The position numbers and the translations under genes are program-made. Shown piece after piece: positions 1-8,526 of a stretch of 44,449 bases of DNA (within the stretch, counting starts at the first letter, position 1; each line of letters begins with the position of its first letter). Origin of the DNA: Hyphomonadaceae bacterium (GTDB lineage: Bacteria; Pseudomonadota; Alphaproteobacteria; Caulobacterales; Hyphomonadaceae); the NCBI GenBank assembly GCA_028285145.1, contig JANQQC010000030.1, positions 1 to 44,449 of the forward strand. The letters are read 5' to 3'. The notes beneath the pieces are model-generated. The model had not been told where the DNA came from and searched no databases. It saw only the letters and a list, made by a program, of their open reading frames with translations.

Positions 1-241
1 CCAAGGCTGAGGCCCGGCGGGACAGCGCGAAACACCGCGGCGTGCGGGGACGGCTTGCGCCGAACATCGCATTCACTCTTTCAGCGAGGCGCAGCGTCGT
101 CTCCGCACGGGCTCTTCATCTCAACCGGACGCGACAACGCGGGCCGGGCGGGGGTGCTGGTGGCATTATCCCCAGCGCCGCCATTGCGCCCGCCGGTCAG
201 ATCGAAGACAAGCGAGAAAGCAGATTACGAAGGGGAGAGAG
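1..241. other. Left-edge region without a supported gene
   Basis: Two plus-strand frames stay open through this stretch, but both translate to Arg/Pro/Ala-rich sequence with no recognisable motif, as expected of GC-rich non-coding DNA or of the wrong frame. I see no convincing gene. It must hold the promoter of the gene starting at 242, whose ribosome binding site (AAGGGGAGAGAG) ends right before the ATG. It could also contain the tail of a gene beginning outside the window. Confidence 0.4.
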
Positions 242-1126
242 ATGCCAGAAGGAACAATGCCGCGCGATGCAGGCTGGCGAGGCAAGCTGGCGGCGGGCGC
301 GCTCGGCTTTTCGGTATTTTCAGTGCTCTGGTTTGCCGTAGCGGCGCTTGGATCGAAATGGGGCCTGTGGGGCTGGCAGTTCGGCCTTAGCGTGATGACG
401 ATGCGGATCGGCCCGATTCTTCTCATAATGGCGATCGGTGTCAGCGTCGTTGCGATCATCGCCGGTCTCACCAAGTCTCCACGCAACAAGCCTGTCATTC
501 TGGGACTGGCGGCCTTGCTCGTTTCCGGCCTCGCTTTCGGGCGCATTGCCGGGTTTGGCGCGCAGGCTGGCGCGCTCCCGCCACTGCATGACATCCAGAC
601 AGACTGGTCTGATCCGATCATGTTCTCTGAGATGATGCTTGATGCCCGCACTGCTGGCGGTGCCCTGAACCCCGTTGAAGAAGCCCCCGTCCTGAGTGTT
701 CCGCCCGCTGCGCAGGAACGCTGGCCAAATGTGGATGGACGCCTGGTTTCGGAGGTTCAGGAAGAAGCTGAATTCGATCCGGAAACCATGTCCGAGCCCG
801 AGGACGCGCCGTACCCGACCATTGAGCCTTTGATGCTGCAGGCGGAGATGGCGGCTGTGGCCGCTGCGGTTGAGGATCTTGTGCGCAAGCGCGGCTGGAC
901 CATGGTCACCGCTGATCCCGCAGGTGGCGTCTTCGAAGCGACCGAGACCTCAGGCTGGTTCGGCTTCAAGGACGATGTCGCCATTCACCTGACCGCAACC
1001 GAAGAGGGCGGCACGCGCGTCGATATGCGTTCGGTCAGCCGTGTGGGCCTGTCCGATCTTGGAGCCAATGCAACGCGCGTCTCCGAGTTCCTGAAGGACC
1101 TGCGAAGCGATGTGACAAGCGGCTAG
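242..1126 (+). CDS. DUF1499 domain membrane protein
   Basis: A 294-residue protein of unknown biochemical role. The N-terminal third has three hydrophobic segments (about residues 15-37, 55-77 and 84-106) that should anchor it in the inner membrane. An acidic, proline-containing linker (about 150-190) leads to a C-terminal domain (about 195-292) with the DUF1499 pattern: an amphipathic helix, a GWTMV strand, an FEATE strand and a GGTRVDMRSVSR segment. DUF1499 is widespread in alphaproteobacteria without an assigned activity. The ATG at 242 is preceded by a good purine-rich Shine-Dalgarno. Its TAG directly abuts the TAG of the convergent oxidoreductase gene. Family call is fairly sure; function unknown. 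Confidence 0.85.
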   Translation: MPEGTMPRDAGWRGKLAAGALGFSVFSVLWFAVAALGSKWGLWGWQFGLSVMTMRIGPILLIMAIGVSVVAIIAGLTKSPRNKPVILGLAALLVSGLAFGRIAGFGAQAGALPPLHDIQTDWSDPIMFSEMMLDARTAGGALNPVEEAPVLSVPPAAQERWPNVDGRLVSEVQEEAEFDPETMSEPEDAPYPTIEPLMLQAEMAAVAAAVEDLVRKRGWTMVTADPAGGVFEATETSGWFGFKDDVAIHLTATEEGGTRVDMRSVSRVGLSDLGANATRVSEFLKDLRSDVTSG

Positions 1127-4100
1127 CTATTCGGCCGCGATCAGCGTGGTTTTCCTGGTCGGAAGCGTGCCTTCCGGCCACCCTGCCCAGAGCTTCTTCT
1201 CGGTTTCGGCCGCTGTCTTCATGGCTGCATCCTTGACGTGGCCATAGCCGCGAATCTCATCCGGGATATTCGCGATCGCGATGGCCAGCTCATGGTTCTT
1301 CGCGTCCAGCTGATCGGTCAGGATCTCCAGATTGGCGAGGTACTGGTCACGAAGCTGGCGTTCCAGGCGTCGTTCCTCCGTCCAGCCAAACGGATCGAAC
1401 CGCGTGCCGCGCAGACCCTTGAAGGCTTTCATGATCCGGAAGACCCGGAGCATCCAGGGCCCGAAACGTTTCTTCACAAGATGGCCATTGATGTCCGTCT
1501 TCGAAATCAGCGGAGGTGCCATATAGAGCCGCAGCTTGCCGCCCTTCACGGACTCTTCCAGCTGCTTGGCAAAAGAGCCATCCGTATAAAGACGAGCCAC
1601 TTCATACTCATCTTTATAGGCCATCACCTTGTAAGCATACTTGGCAACACTCCGGGTCAATCGATCGCCGAGACCGGCCTTGGTTTCAGCAGCGCTGACC
1701 TTTGAAACGGTTTCACGATAACGCTCAGCATAGGCTTCGTTTTGGTAGGCGGTCAGCCGCATCGCGCGATGATCGATGAGTTCGTCCAGCGTTTTCGGCT
1801 CGATGTGCCCACGTGGATCGTGCATGGACTGAAGCCGCTCCGGATCGGCCGCAGCAATCCGGCCAACGTCAAACGCGCCCATATTGTCTTCGATCTTGAC
1901 GCCATTCATCTTGATTGCCCGGTAAAGCCCGCGAAGCGAAACCGGAACCCGGCCACGCTGCCAGGCAAAACCAAGCATGATCATGTTCGTATAGATCGCG
2001 TCATTGAAGTAGCCGACCGCGAGCGCCTCGGCGTCGACCTGATCGAAATCGTCAGCCTGTCGTTTCACGCGGGCGGCCAGAAGGTCCGCTTCGAACCGTG
2101 CGGAGCGGTCCCGGATGAACGCGCTGGTCGGCGTGACATCAAGGTTTGCGTAAGCCGCTGTCCGGTTGGCATCCATCATGTTGAGCGCGTCGCCGCCCGC
2201 CGCGACGACGAGGTCGCAGGCGATGATGACATCAGCAGATGCGGGCGGCACGCGGCCCGTTGAAATCATCTCCGGCTCTTTCGCGAACCGGACGTGAGAC
2301 AGAACCGGACCGCCTTTCTGGGCCAGTCCCGTCATGTCCAGCGCCGAAGCGGCATTGCCATCGACATGGGCAGCCATGGCAAGCACGGCTGCAACGGTTG
2401 TGACGCCAGTCCCGCCGACGCCGGTGAAGAGCAGGTTGTACGGCTCAGTCAGCGGAGGTGTTTCAGGCAGGGGAAGGGAGGTCGCGTCGAATTCGGGACG
2501 CGGCTTGTCCGTGTTTGCGCTGATGCCGCCATGAACGGTTACGAAGCTCGGGCAGAACCCCTGAAGGCAGGAAAGATCGGTATTGCAGGTGGATTGATTG
2601 ATTTTCCGCTTGCGGCCGAATTCAGTTTCGACTGGCTCAACGGACAGGCAGTTCGACTTCACCGAACAATCCCCGCAGCCCTCGCAGACTTCCTGATTGA
2701 TCAGGACATGGACGTTGTCGGATGGGCGCAGGCCCCGCTTGATCCGGCGGCGCTTCTCGGTCGCACAGACCTGATCGTAGATCATCACTGATACGCCCGG
2801 CGTCTCGCGCAGCATGCGCTGAACCTCTTCCAGTCGTGTCCGGTCATAGACCTTCACGCTGTGCGACAGGTTTCGCGCATTGGCGTAGCGGGTGACGTCT
2901 TCGGTCACGATCACGATCGTTTCCACGCCTTCGCCCTGAACCTGCTGGGCGATCTGCATCGGCGTCTGGCCGCTCTCCACATGCTGGCCGCCGGTCATCG
3001 CCACTGCGTCATTGTAGAGGATTTTATAGGTCATGTTCGCGCCGGAGGTCACTGCGGCGCGAATGGCGAGAGACCCGGAGTGGGAGTAGGTTCCATCGCC
3101 CAGATTGACGAAGACATGCTTCTCATCAGTCGCCCAGTGCTGCCCGATCCAGGCGACGCCTTCACCGCCCATCTGACTGGTCATGTCGGTGTTCCGGTCC
3201 GGCATGAAGTTCGCCATATAGTGGCAGCCGATGCCGGCAAGAGCGCGCGATCCGTCAGGGACAACGGTGGACGAGTTGTGTGGGCAGCCCGAGCAGTAAT
3301 GCGGGGTCCGAACGGTCGGTGTTGCATTGGTGCGCGCGGATTCGCCGGCGCGGCCGACCCGATCGAAATAGGCGTTGGCGCGGGTCTGGTCCCAGTTTCC
3401 TGGAATCCGATCGAGAAGCGCGGCAGCCATTTCAGGAACGGGAATCGACGCGACCTGAGACAGGAGCGGCGCTCCGTCGGCTGTCCATTTGCCCTCAATG
3501 CGCGGACGCTGCTTCTCGGGAAGATCATACAGCGCGGCGCGAAGTTGGTCCTCAATCAGGGGACGTTTGTGCTCAATAACTAGAACGCGTTCCAGGCCTG
3601 AGCAGAACTCACGGATACCCTGCGTCTCCAGCGGCCAGGGCATGGCCACCTTGTAGATCGCCATGCCCAGCGCACCGGCTTCTTCCGGTGTCAGGCCAAG
3701 CGCGGCGAGCGCTTCAAACACGTCCCTCGCCGCTTGCCCGGTCACGATCACGCCGACACGCGGTTTGGGCGAGGGTAGGATTACATGGTCAAGACCGTTG
3801 GCGCGTGCATACGCCTGCGCGGCGGGGAGCTTGAAGGCGCGCAGGCGGGCTTCCTTCTCAAGCGGATTGTCGCCCCGGCGCATATGAACGCCGCCCTCTG
3901 GCAGGTCAAAACTCGGCATCGTCACCGCAAGCCGGTTCAGGCTCACATCAACCACGGCTCCGGAATCCATGGTGTCCGCCAAAGCCACCATACCGGTCCA
4001 CGCGCCGGAGAACCGGCTCATTGCCCATCCATGGATACCGTAATCCAGAACATCCTGAATCGAGGCCGGGTTGAGCACAGGTATCTCTGCATCCTGCATC

Positions 4101-4585
4101 GCATATTCCGACTGCGAGGGCAGGGTGGAAGACTTACAGTTATGGTCATCCCCGACGATGGCGAGCACGCCTCCGAGCTTCGACGATCCGGCCGCGTTGG
4201 CGTGTTTGAAGACGTCGCCCGTCCGGTCAACACCCGGGGCTTTGCCGTACCAGATGCCGAAGAGCCCATCATAGCTGGCTCCCGGGAACAGGCCGAGTTG
4301 CTGAGATCCCCAGACCGCTGTTGCGCCAAGGTCTTCGTTCAGGCCTTCCCAGAACTGGATATCGTGCGCATCCAGCCATTTCTGAGCGGCGCGAAGCTGC
4401 TGATCATATCCACCAAGGGGCGAGCCGCGATAGCCGGAAATAAACCCGGCTGTGTTGAGCCCGGCGCCCGTATCGAGGCGCTTCTGGTCAAGAGGCAGGC
4501 GGACAAGCGCCTGAATCCCCGTCATATAGGCTCTGCCCTCGACAAGATCGTATTTGTCGTTCAGCGTGATTTCGCGGTGATGCAT
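1127..4585 (-). CDS. Indolepyruvate ferredoxin oxidoreductase family protein (fused subunits)
   Basis: A 1152-residue fused 2-oxoacid:ferredoxin oxidoreductase, the single-chain type common in proteobacteria. The family decarboxylates aryl-pyruvates such as indolepyruvate to acyl-CoA with thiamine diphosphate and Fe-S clusters, in aromatic amino acid breakdown. An N-terminal pyrimidine-binding half is followed by YCSGCPH (residues 430-436) and a thiamine-diphosphate/Mg region with GDGTYSHSG and NDAVAMTGGQ. Next come two cysteine sets for iron-sulfur centres: Cys634, 637, 640 and 646 (CX2CX2CX5C), then further Cys near NTDLSC and GFCP. A glycine-rich gamma-type domain follows (GVGGTGVTTVA), then a long C-terminal tail. 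The ATG at 4585 has GGAG upstream. It is divergent from an Lrp/AsnC regulator that probably controls it. The exact substrate cannot be read from sequence. Confidence 0.92.
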   Translation of the reverse strand: MHHREITLNDKYDLVEGRAYMTGIQALVRLPLDQKRLDTGAGLNTAGFISGYRGSPLGGYDQQLRAAQKWLDAHDIQFWEGLNEDLGATAVWGSQQLGLFPGASYDGLFGIWYGKAPGVDRTGDVFKHANAAGSSKLGGVLAIVGDDHNCKSSTLPSQSEYAMQDAEIPVLNPASIQDVLDYGIHGWAMSRFSGAWTGMVALADTMDSGAVVDVSLNRLAVTMPSFDLPEGGVHMRRGDNPLEKEARLRAFKLPAAQAYARANGLDHVILPSPKPRVGVIVTGQAARDVFEALAALGLTPEEAGALGMAIYKVAMPWPLETQGIREFCSGLERVLVIEHKRPLIEDQLRAALYDLPEKQRPRIEGKWTADGAPLLSQVASIPVPEMAAALLDRIPGNWDQTRANAYFDRVGRAGESARTNATPTVRTPHYCSGCPHNSSTVVPDGSRALAGIGCHYMANFMPDRNTDMTSQMGGEGVAWIGQHWATDEKHVFVNLGDGTYSHSGSLAIRAAVTSGANMTYKILYNDAVAMTGGQHVESGQTPMQIAQQVQGEGVETIVIVTEDVTRYANARNLSHSVKVYDRTRLEEVQRMLRETPGVSVMIYDQVCATEKRRRIKRGLRPSDNVHVLINQEVCEGCGDCSVKSNCLSVEPVETEFGRKRKINQSTCNTDLSCLQGFCPSFVTVHGGISANTDKPRPEFDATSLPLPETPPLTEPYNLLFTGVGGTGVTTVAAVLAMAAHVDGNAASALDMTGLAQKGGPVLSHVRFAKEPEMISTGRVPPASADVIIACDLVVAAGGDALNMMDANRTAAYANLDVTPTSAFIRDRSARFEADLLAARVKRQADDFDQVDAEALAVGYFNDAIYTNMIMLGFAWQRGRVPVSLRGLYRAIKMNGVKIEDNMGAFDVGRIAAADPERLQSMHDPRGHIEPKTLDELIDHRAMRLTAYQNEAYAERYRETVSKVSAAETKAGLGDRLTRSVAKYAYKVMAYKDEYEVARLYTDGSFAKQLEESVKGGKLRLYMAPPLISKTDINGHLVKKRFGPWMLRVFRIMKAFKGLRGTRFDPFGWTEERRLERQLRDQYLANLEILTDQLDAKNHELAIAIANIPDEIRGYGHVKDAAMKTAAETEKKLWAGWPEGTLPTRKTTLIAAE

Positions 4586-4626
4586 TGGGCTCGCTCCACT
4601 GGCCTAATCCACACATATTGACCGAT

Positions 4627-4636
4627 TTTTGCAAAA
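4627..4636. promoter_or_regulatory. Short palindrome in the oxidoreductase/lrp intergenic region
   Basis: TTTTGCAAAA is a perfect 10-bp palindrome, extendable to 14 bp (4625-4638) with one mismatched pair. It lies 42 bases upstream of the oxidoreductase start and about 31 bp from the edge of the larger palindrome at 4668-4690 (centre to centre about 47 bp). It may be a secondary regulator site or part of a promoter; AT-rich palindromes this short also arise by chance. Confidence 0.35.
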
Positions 4637-4667
4637 TTGCTTGCCTATCTTGCCTCATTTGCGCTAG

Positions 4668-4690
4668 ATATTGGAATTATATTCTAATAT
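4668..4690. promoter_or_regulatory. Candidate Lrp/AsnC operator (23-bp palindrome)
   Basis: The arms ATATTGGAAT (4668-4677) and ATTCTAATAT (4681-4690) pair at 9 of 10 positions around a TAT centre. The palindrome sits between the divergent oxidoreductase and lrp genes, 21 bases before the regulator's TTG start. Lrp/AsnC proteins typically bind AT-rich palindromes of 13-17 bp or longer in their own promoters and in those of divergent targets. The position suggests autoregulation and control of the oxidoreductase. The palindrome is seen directly; binding is inference. Confidence 0.6.
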
Positions 4691-4711
4691 TGGGCAGGTA
4701 TTGAGGGTAAA

Positions 4712-5206
4712 TTGTCTGACGAATTGGATCCAACCGATGCAAAGATTCTGGACTTGATCCAGAAGGATGCCGCGCTTTCCGTTGCGGACATCGCTGAGCG
4801 CGTCGGTTTGTCGTCGTCGCCATGTTGGCGTCGGATCAAGCGCATGGAGGAGACAGGTGTCATCCAGCGCCGGGTGACCCTGCTCGACACCAAACAGCTT
4901 GGTTTGAACTTCGAGGTCGTAGCCAATGTGAAGCTTGCCTTGCCCAGCAAGGACAATCTCGAGGCCTTCGAGAACATGATCCAGAATTGGCCCGAGGTCA
5001 CCGAATGCATGACGGTGACCGGAGCTGTCGATTATGTCGTGCACATCGTGACCACCGACATGCATGCCTATGACGATTTTCTGAGAGAGAAGCTGCTCGG
5101 CTCGTCTCTTGTATCAGATGTTCAGTCTCGCATCGTCATACGGGTATCGAAGCGCACGACCGCATTGCCGCTCGGACTGATCAGCGATTATGTCCCGGTC
5201 GCTTAG
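4712..5206 (+). CDS. Lrp/AsnC family transcriptional regulator
   Basis: A 164-residue regulator of the feast/famine family, of usual length. The N-terminal winged helix-turn-helix (about residues 18-55, with ADIAERVGLSSSPCWRRIKR) binds DNA. The C-terminal RAM effector domain (about 68-145) has the typical VANVKL strand and TVTGAVDYVVHIVTTD segment and should sense an amino acid and mediate oligomerisation. The start is a TTG at 4712, supported by GAGGG about six bases upstream and by the family-typical opening LDPTDAKIL; no in-frame ATG lies near. It is divergent from the 2-oxoacid oxidoreductase, so an aromatic or branched amino acid or its keto acid is a plausible ligand. Its stop lies five bases from that of the convergent DUF2332 gene. 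Confidence 0.93.
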   Translation: MSDELDPTDAKILDLIQKDAALSVADIAERVGLSSSPCWRRIKRMEETGVIQRRVTLLDTKQLGLNFEVVANVKLALPSKDNLEAFENMIQNWPEVTECMTVTGAVDYVVHIVTTDMHAYDDFLREKLLGSSLVSDVQSRIVIRVSKRTTALPLGLISDYVPVA

Positions 5207-5211
5207 CGCGA

Positions 5212-6285
5212 CTAGCCAGAATACTCCACGCGGGTGACATGGCCGTCCGATTTCGCGAAGACGCGCGCCTCGCCGCCCGGCCAGGTCTGTAGCCGTGCAT
5301 GCATCTTTGGCGATGTTCTGTCCCCTCCAAACAGCGCCTCGGACTCATAACACAGCCATGCAAGTGGGGCGGACGAGCTTGCCGCTTCGCCAGCGGTCTC
5401 AATCGCACCCATGATGCGGGCAATCTGATCCCGCGGCGGATAGATCAGGAACACGGAGTGATAGACAACGGTGAGGACGTCTTCGGCCGGTTCGGCGAGG
5501 CGGGCTTCCAGCCAGTCTGCAGCGTCCGCGCGCTCGACCGTGACACCAGCTTCCCTTGCCAACGCGACTGCTGCATCGAGACGCGCCAGTCGGTCGAACT
5601 GGTCTGGCCATGTGTAGCATTTCAGGCGGCGCACCTGAGCTTTATCCGACAGGTCAACCGGGCTGAGATCGCAGGCGTGACGAGAGGCGATTTCAGGGAC
5701 GGCATCCAGATGTTCGGGCGGTGGCCCAATCCAGTTGGTCGTGACATGCACGTGCCGGTCCGTCTGTGAAGCGTACTGCCAGTCGCTTGTTTGGTAGCTG
5801 AATTTGTCCCAAGCCTGGTTCAGCCCGGCGCTCGCTCCGAGTTCAAGCAGGCGTAGTGGTTTTCCGTAACGCGCCGACAGTTCCAGGAAGCCGGGTAGGA
5901 GAATGATCGCCCGCCGTGTTTCATTGGTTTGAGGGGGGCTCTGAATGAAGTCAGCAATATGCGCGGTGTTCTCCGACAGCCATTCCCGCGCGAGTGGCCA
6001 GACGCGTTCCATGCTCCAGTCGGGTGAGCGCGCCGGGTAAGTCTGCGCAAGATCGCACTCCGGGGCCGCAAGCACAGCGTGATGCAGCGCCCCCGCTAAG
6101 CGCAGGCCGAGCGCATCCTTGCGCGGATTGCCCGGCCAGTCCTTGCAGAGATGGTAGATTGGGCCGCCAACTTCGAAGTCCTCAGCGAACCTGTTCAGCA
6201 GCGCAGCGGTAAAGGGCGACCCAAGATCTTCGCACCACTGCGCCTGCTCGGCGAAGTGATGCGGGATCCTGATGTTGCCGAGCAA
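5212..6285 (-). CDS. DUF2332 family protein
   Basis: A 357-residue protein matching DUF2332, a family of unassigned function found in alphaproteobacteria and actinobacteria. Visible features are the N-terminal FAEQAQWCEDLGSPF segment, a central LRLLELGASAGLNQ stretch resembling a nucleotide- or SAM-binding glycine loop, and a later DVLTVVYHSVFLIY strand. No signal peptide or membrane segment, so probably cytoplasmic. It starts only three bases after the thiolase stop on the same strand, so the two are probably co-transcribed and translationally coupled. The SAM-type loop hints at a methyltransferase fold, but I cannot assign an activity. Confidence 0.8.
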   Translation of the reverse strand: MLGNIRIPHHFAEQAQWCEDLGSPFTAALLNRFAEDFEVGGPIYHLCKDWPGNPRKDALGLRLAGALHHAVLAAPECDLAQTYPARSPDWSMERVWPLAREWLSENTAHIADFIQSPPQTNETRRAIILLPGFLELSARYGKPLRLLELGASAGLNQAWDKFSYQTSDWQYASQTDRHVHVTTNWIGPPPEHLDAVPEIASRHACDLSPVDLSDKAQVRRLKCYTWPDQFDRLARLDAAVALAREAGVTVERADAADWLEARLAEPAEDVLTVVYHSVFLIYPPRDQIARIMGAIETAGEAASSSAPLAWLCYESEALFGGDRTSPKMHARLQTWPGGEARVFAKSDGHVTRVEYSG

Positions 6286-6288
6286 GGC

Positions 6289-7470
6289 CTAGGCGCGTTC
6301 CACCGCCATTGCGATGCCTTCGCCCCCGCCAATGCAGAGCGAGGCGACGCCTTTCTTGACGTCCTTGTCTTCCATCGCAGCGAGAAGCGTGATCAGGACG
6401 CGCGCGCCGCTGGCACCGATTGGGTGACCCATGGCGCAGGCACCGCCGTTCACGTTCAGCTTGTCGTGGGAGATGCCGAGCTCTTTCATCGCGATCATTG
6501 GCACAACGGCGAAGGCTTCGTTGACTTCCCACAGGTCGACATCGTTGACGTCCCAGCCGGCTTTTTCGAGCGTCTTCTTCATCGCTGGCACAGGAGCCGT
6601 GGTGAAGTATTCCGGCTCATGCGCATGAGAGGAAGAAGCCACGATCTTGGCAATAGGTTTGAGGCCGCGCTTTTCAGCTTCGGACTCGCGCATCATGACA
6701 AGCGCCGCTGCGCCGTCCGAAATCGCGGATGCGTTCGCCGCTGTAACTGTGCCGTCCTTGTTGAAGGCCGGACGCAGGGTTGGGATCTTGTCCGGGCGCG
6801 CCGTACGCGGCAGTTCGTCCTCGCCAACAACGGTCTCGCCCTTGCGGGATTTCACCGTGACCGGCGCAATCTCGCGCTTGAACTTGCCGCTCTCGGTGGC
6901 CTTCTGCGCGCGGGAGAGTGTTTCCAGCGCGTAGGCATCCTGCTGTTCACGGGTGAACTGGTATTCGCCAGCAATCATGTCAGCGAAGTTGCCCATCGGG
7001 CCGCCCGCATAAGCGTCGCTCAGACCGTCCAGCGCCATGTGGTCTTCTGCGCCCATAGCACCGTATTTGTGGCCCTTGCGGACGTTGAGGAGGTGAGGGG
7101 CGTTGGTCATGGACTCCATACCGCCTGCAATCACGATGTTGGCTTCGCCTGCGAGAATGGCGTTGCGGCCCATCACGGCGGCTTGCATGCCGGAGCCGCA
7201 CATCTTGTTGATGGTGGTGGCTTCAAGGCCCTTATCCTGTCCGGCCTTGAAACCGGCCTGACGTGCCGGAGCCTGGCCCTGACCAGCTGGCAGGCAGTTG
7301 CCCATGATGATTTCGTCCGCTTCGTCTTCGCCAAGCTTGGCTTCTTCGACGGCGGCCTTTACCGCGATTGCGCCAAGCTCATTCGCCGAGAAAGATGCGA
7401 GGTCGCCGAGCAGGCCTCCCATTGGGGTACGCGCCATTCCGACGATAACGACTGGATCCTGATCTGCCAT
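6289..7470 (-). CDS. Acetyl-CoA C-acetyltransferase (thiolase)
   Basis: A 393-residue thiolase of normal length that condenses or cleaves acetyl-CoA/acetoacetyl-CoA. Catalytic residues are present: nucleophilic Cys91 in NKMCGSGMQA, His349 in AMGHPIGASGAR and Cys379 in SLCIGGGEG. The GGMESMTNAPHLL segment is typical of acetoacetyl-CoA thiolases (AtoB/PhaA-like). The ATG at 7470 has GGAG eight bases upstream. No reductase or polyester synthase gene is nearby, so a specific role (beta-oxidation, polyhydroxyalkanoate synthesis, ketone use) cannot be chosen. The DUF2332 gene follows after three bases; the glutathione peroxidase gene precedes it by 72 bases. Confidence 0.95.
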   Translation of the reverse strand: MADQDPVVIVGMARTPMGGLLGDLASFSANELGAIAVKAAVEEAKLGEDEADEIIMGNCLPAGQGQAPARQAGFKAGQDKGLEATTINKMCGSGMQAAVMGRNAILAGEANIVIAGGMESMTNAPHLLNVRKGHKYGAMGAEDHMALDGLSDAYAGGPMGNFADMIAGEYQFTREQQDAYALETLSRAQKATESGKFKREIAPVTVKSRKGETVVGEDELPRTARPDKIPTLRPAFNKDGTVTAANASAISDGAAALVMMRESEAEKRGLKPIAKIVASSSHAHEPEYFTTAPVPAMKKTLEKAGWDVNDVDLWEVNEAFAVVPMIAMKELGISHDKLNVNGGACAMGHPIGASGARVLITLLAAMEDKDVKKGVASLCIGGGEGIAMAVERA

Positions 7471-7542
7471 GTGAAACTCCTGCCCAATTCATATTGTTGC
7501 GTTTGCGAACACATGGGGGGGCAGAGCCTGTCAGGTCAAGGG

Positions 7543-8118
7543 TCATCCCGGCAGAGCAGCCTCAATGTCAGCGACAAGTTCGGCATCGGCAGGCTTCGTC
7601 GCGGAGGGGTAGGCTTTGAGGAAGCTGCCATCCGGCCCGACGAGGACTTTGTGGAAGTTCCACTTGGGCTCGGCCGCTTCGCCAAGCGTCTCTGCGGCTG
7701 CATTCCAGAAGGCGTGACGCTCTCCGCCGGACGCGTGAATCTTTGACGTCAACGGAAACGTGACGCCGTAATTGATTTCGCAAAAGGATTTCACCTCTGC
7801 TTCCGCGCCCGGTTCCTGTCCGCCAAAATCGTTGGAGGGCGCGCCAAGGACAACAAGGCCTTTGTCCGCGAATGTCTCATGCAGATCCTGCAATCCTGCA
7901 TATTGAGCTGTGTACCCGCAGCGTGAAGCTGTGTTCACGACCAGTACCGCCTTCCCGGCGAAATCTGACAAAGGCATCGGTGCCCCGTCAATTGAGGTAA
8001 AGTCGATCTGATGGGCGGTCGGAGCAGTCACCGGCATCTCCATGATTGGCTCGGCAGGTGTCTCTGTTTCGGCTGTGCAGGCCGAGAGTGTCAGAAGTGC
8101 AAGGGCTGCCAGTCTCAT
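7543..8118 (-). CDS. Glutathione peroxidase family lipoprotein
   Basis: A 191-residue thiol peroxidase that should reduce hydroperoxides using glutathione or thioredoxin. With the ATG at 8118 the protein opens with a short lipoprotein signal ending LTLSAC, lipid-modified at Cys14, so it would be anchored in the cell envelope. The GPx core follows: peroxidatic Cys67 in NTASRCGYT, Gln101 in FGGQEPG and Trp153 in KWNFHKVLV. It is the cysteine rather than selenocysteine form. The frame stays open upstream to 8505, but that extension overlaps the DUF1801 gene and lacks sense, so the lipoprotein start is preferred although its Shine-Dalgarno is weak. Envelope targeting of a GPx is less common than a cytoplasmic form. 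Confidence 0.88.
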   Translation of the reverse strand: MRLAALALLTLSACTAETETPAEPIMEMPVTAPTAHQIDFTSIDGAPMPLSDFAGKAVLVVNTASRCGYTAQYAGLQDLHETFADKGLVVLGAPSNDFGGQEPGAEAEVKSFCEINYGVTFPLTSKIHASGGERHAFWNAAAETLGEAAEPKWNFHKVLVGPDGSFLKAYPSATKPADAELVADIEAALPG

Positions 8119-8155
8119 ACGCGGCGATCTAGGCCAGGTCGGCGTACGGGCAACC

Positions 8156-8524
8156 TTACCTGACGCGCTGCGGCGACTCTGCGTCGAGACGTATGGCCTG
8201 CGTGACGATATCGGTGAGTTCAGCGTCGATCTCGCTCGGATGTCGCACCTTGACGTGCCGGAGCGATTTCCCGGTGCCCTCAATGCGGTGTGGAAAGTCA
8301 CCGGCGAGGCGAGCCCCCGACCATAACTGCACATTACATCGATCAGAATGAGCGATGATGGACATGATCCGCTCATTGCCAAACCAGCAGGGGAAACCCC
8401 ATGCTGGTTTGACGACCAGTTCCGGCCAGTTCGTCGTGAAGACGTCCCGCAATTGTCCCGCAATGATTGCGGGTTGCCCGGACAGGTCTCGGAAGTAGGC
8501 CTCAACCTTGTCCCCGGTCGACAT
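8156..8524 (-). CDS. DUF1801 domain protein
   Basis: A 122-residue protein resembling the DUF1801 (YdhG-like) family of small cytoplasmic proteins. Visible marks are KVEAYFRDL near the start, the conserved KPAWGFPCWF segment around residue 40 and the later LRHVKVRHPSEID segment. The molecular function of the family is unknown. It begins two bases after the dodecin-like gene stop, indicating an operon and probable translational coupling. The peroxidase gene follows 37 bases after its stop. Confidence 0.75.
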   Translation of the reverse strand: MSTGDKVEAYFRDLSGQPAIIAGQLRDVFTTNWPELVVKPAWGFPCWFGNERIMSIIAHSDRCNVQLWSGARLAGDFPHRIEGTGKSLRHVKVRHPSEIDAELTDIVTQAIRLDAESPQRVR

Positions 8525-8526
8525 GA

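Noticed and set aside
1..390. Open plus-strand frames of about 100 residues at the left edge
   Set aside because: Arg/Pro-rich translation without motifs; one overlaps the well-supported DUF1499 gene out of frame.
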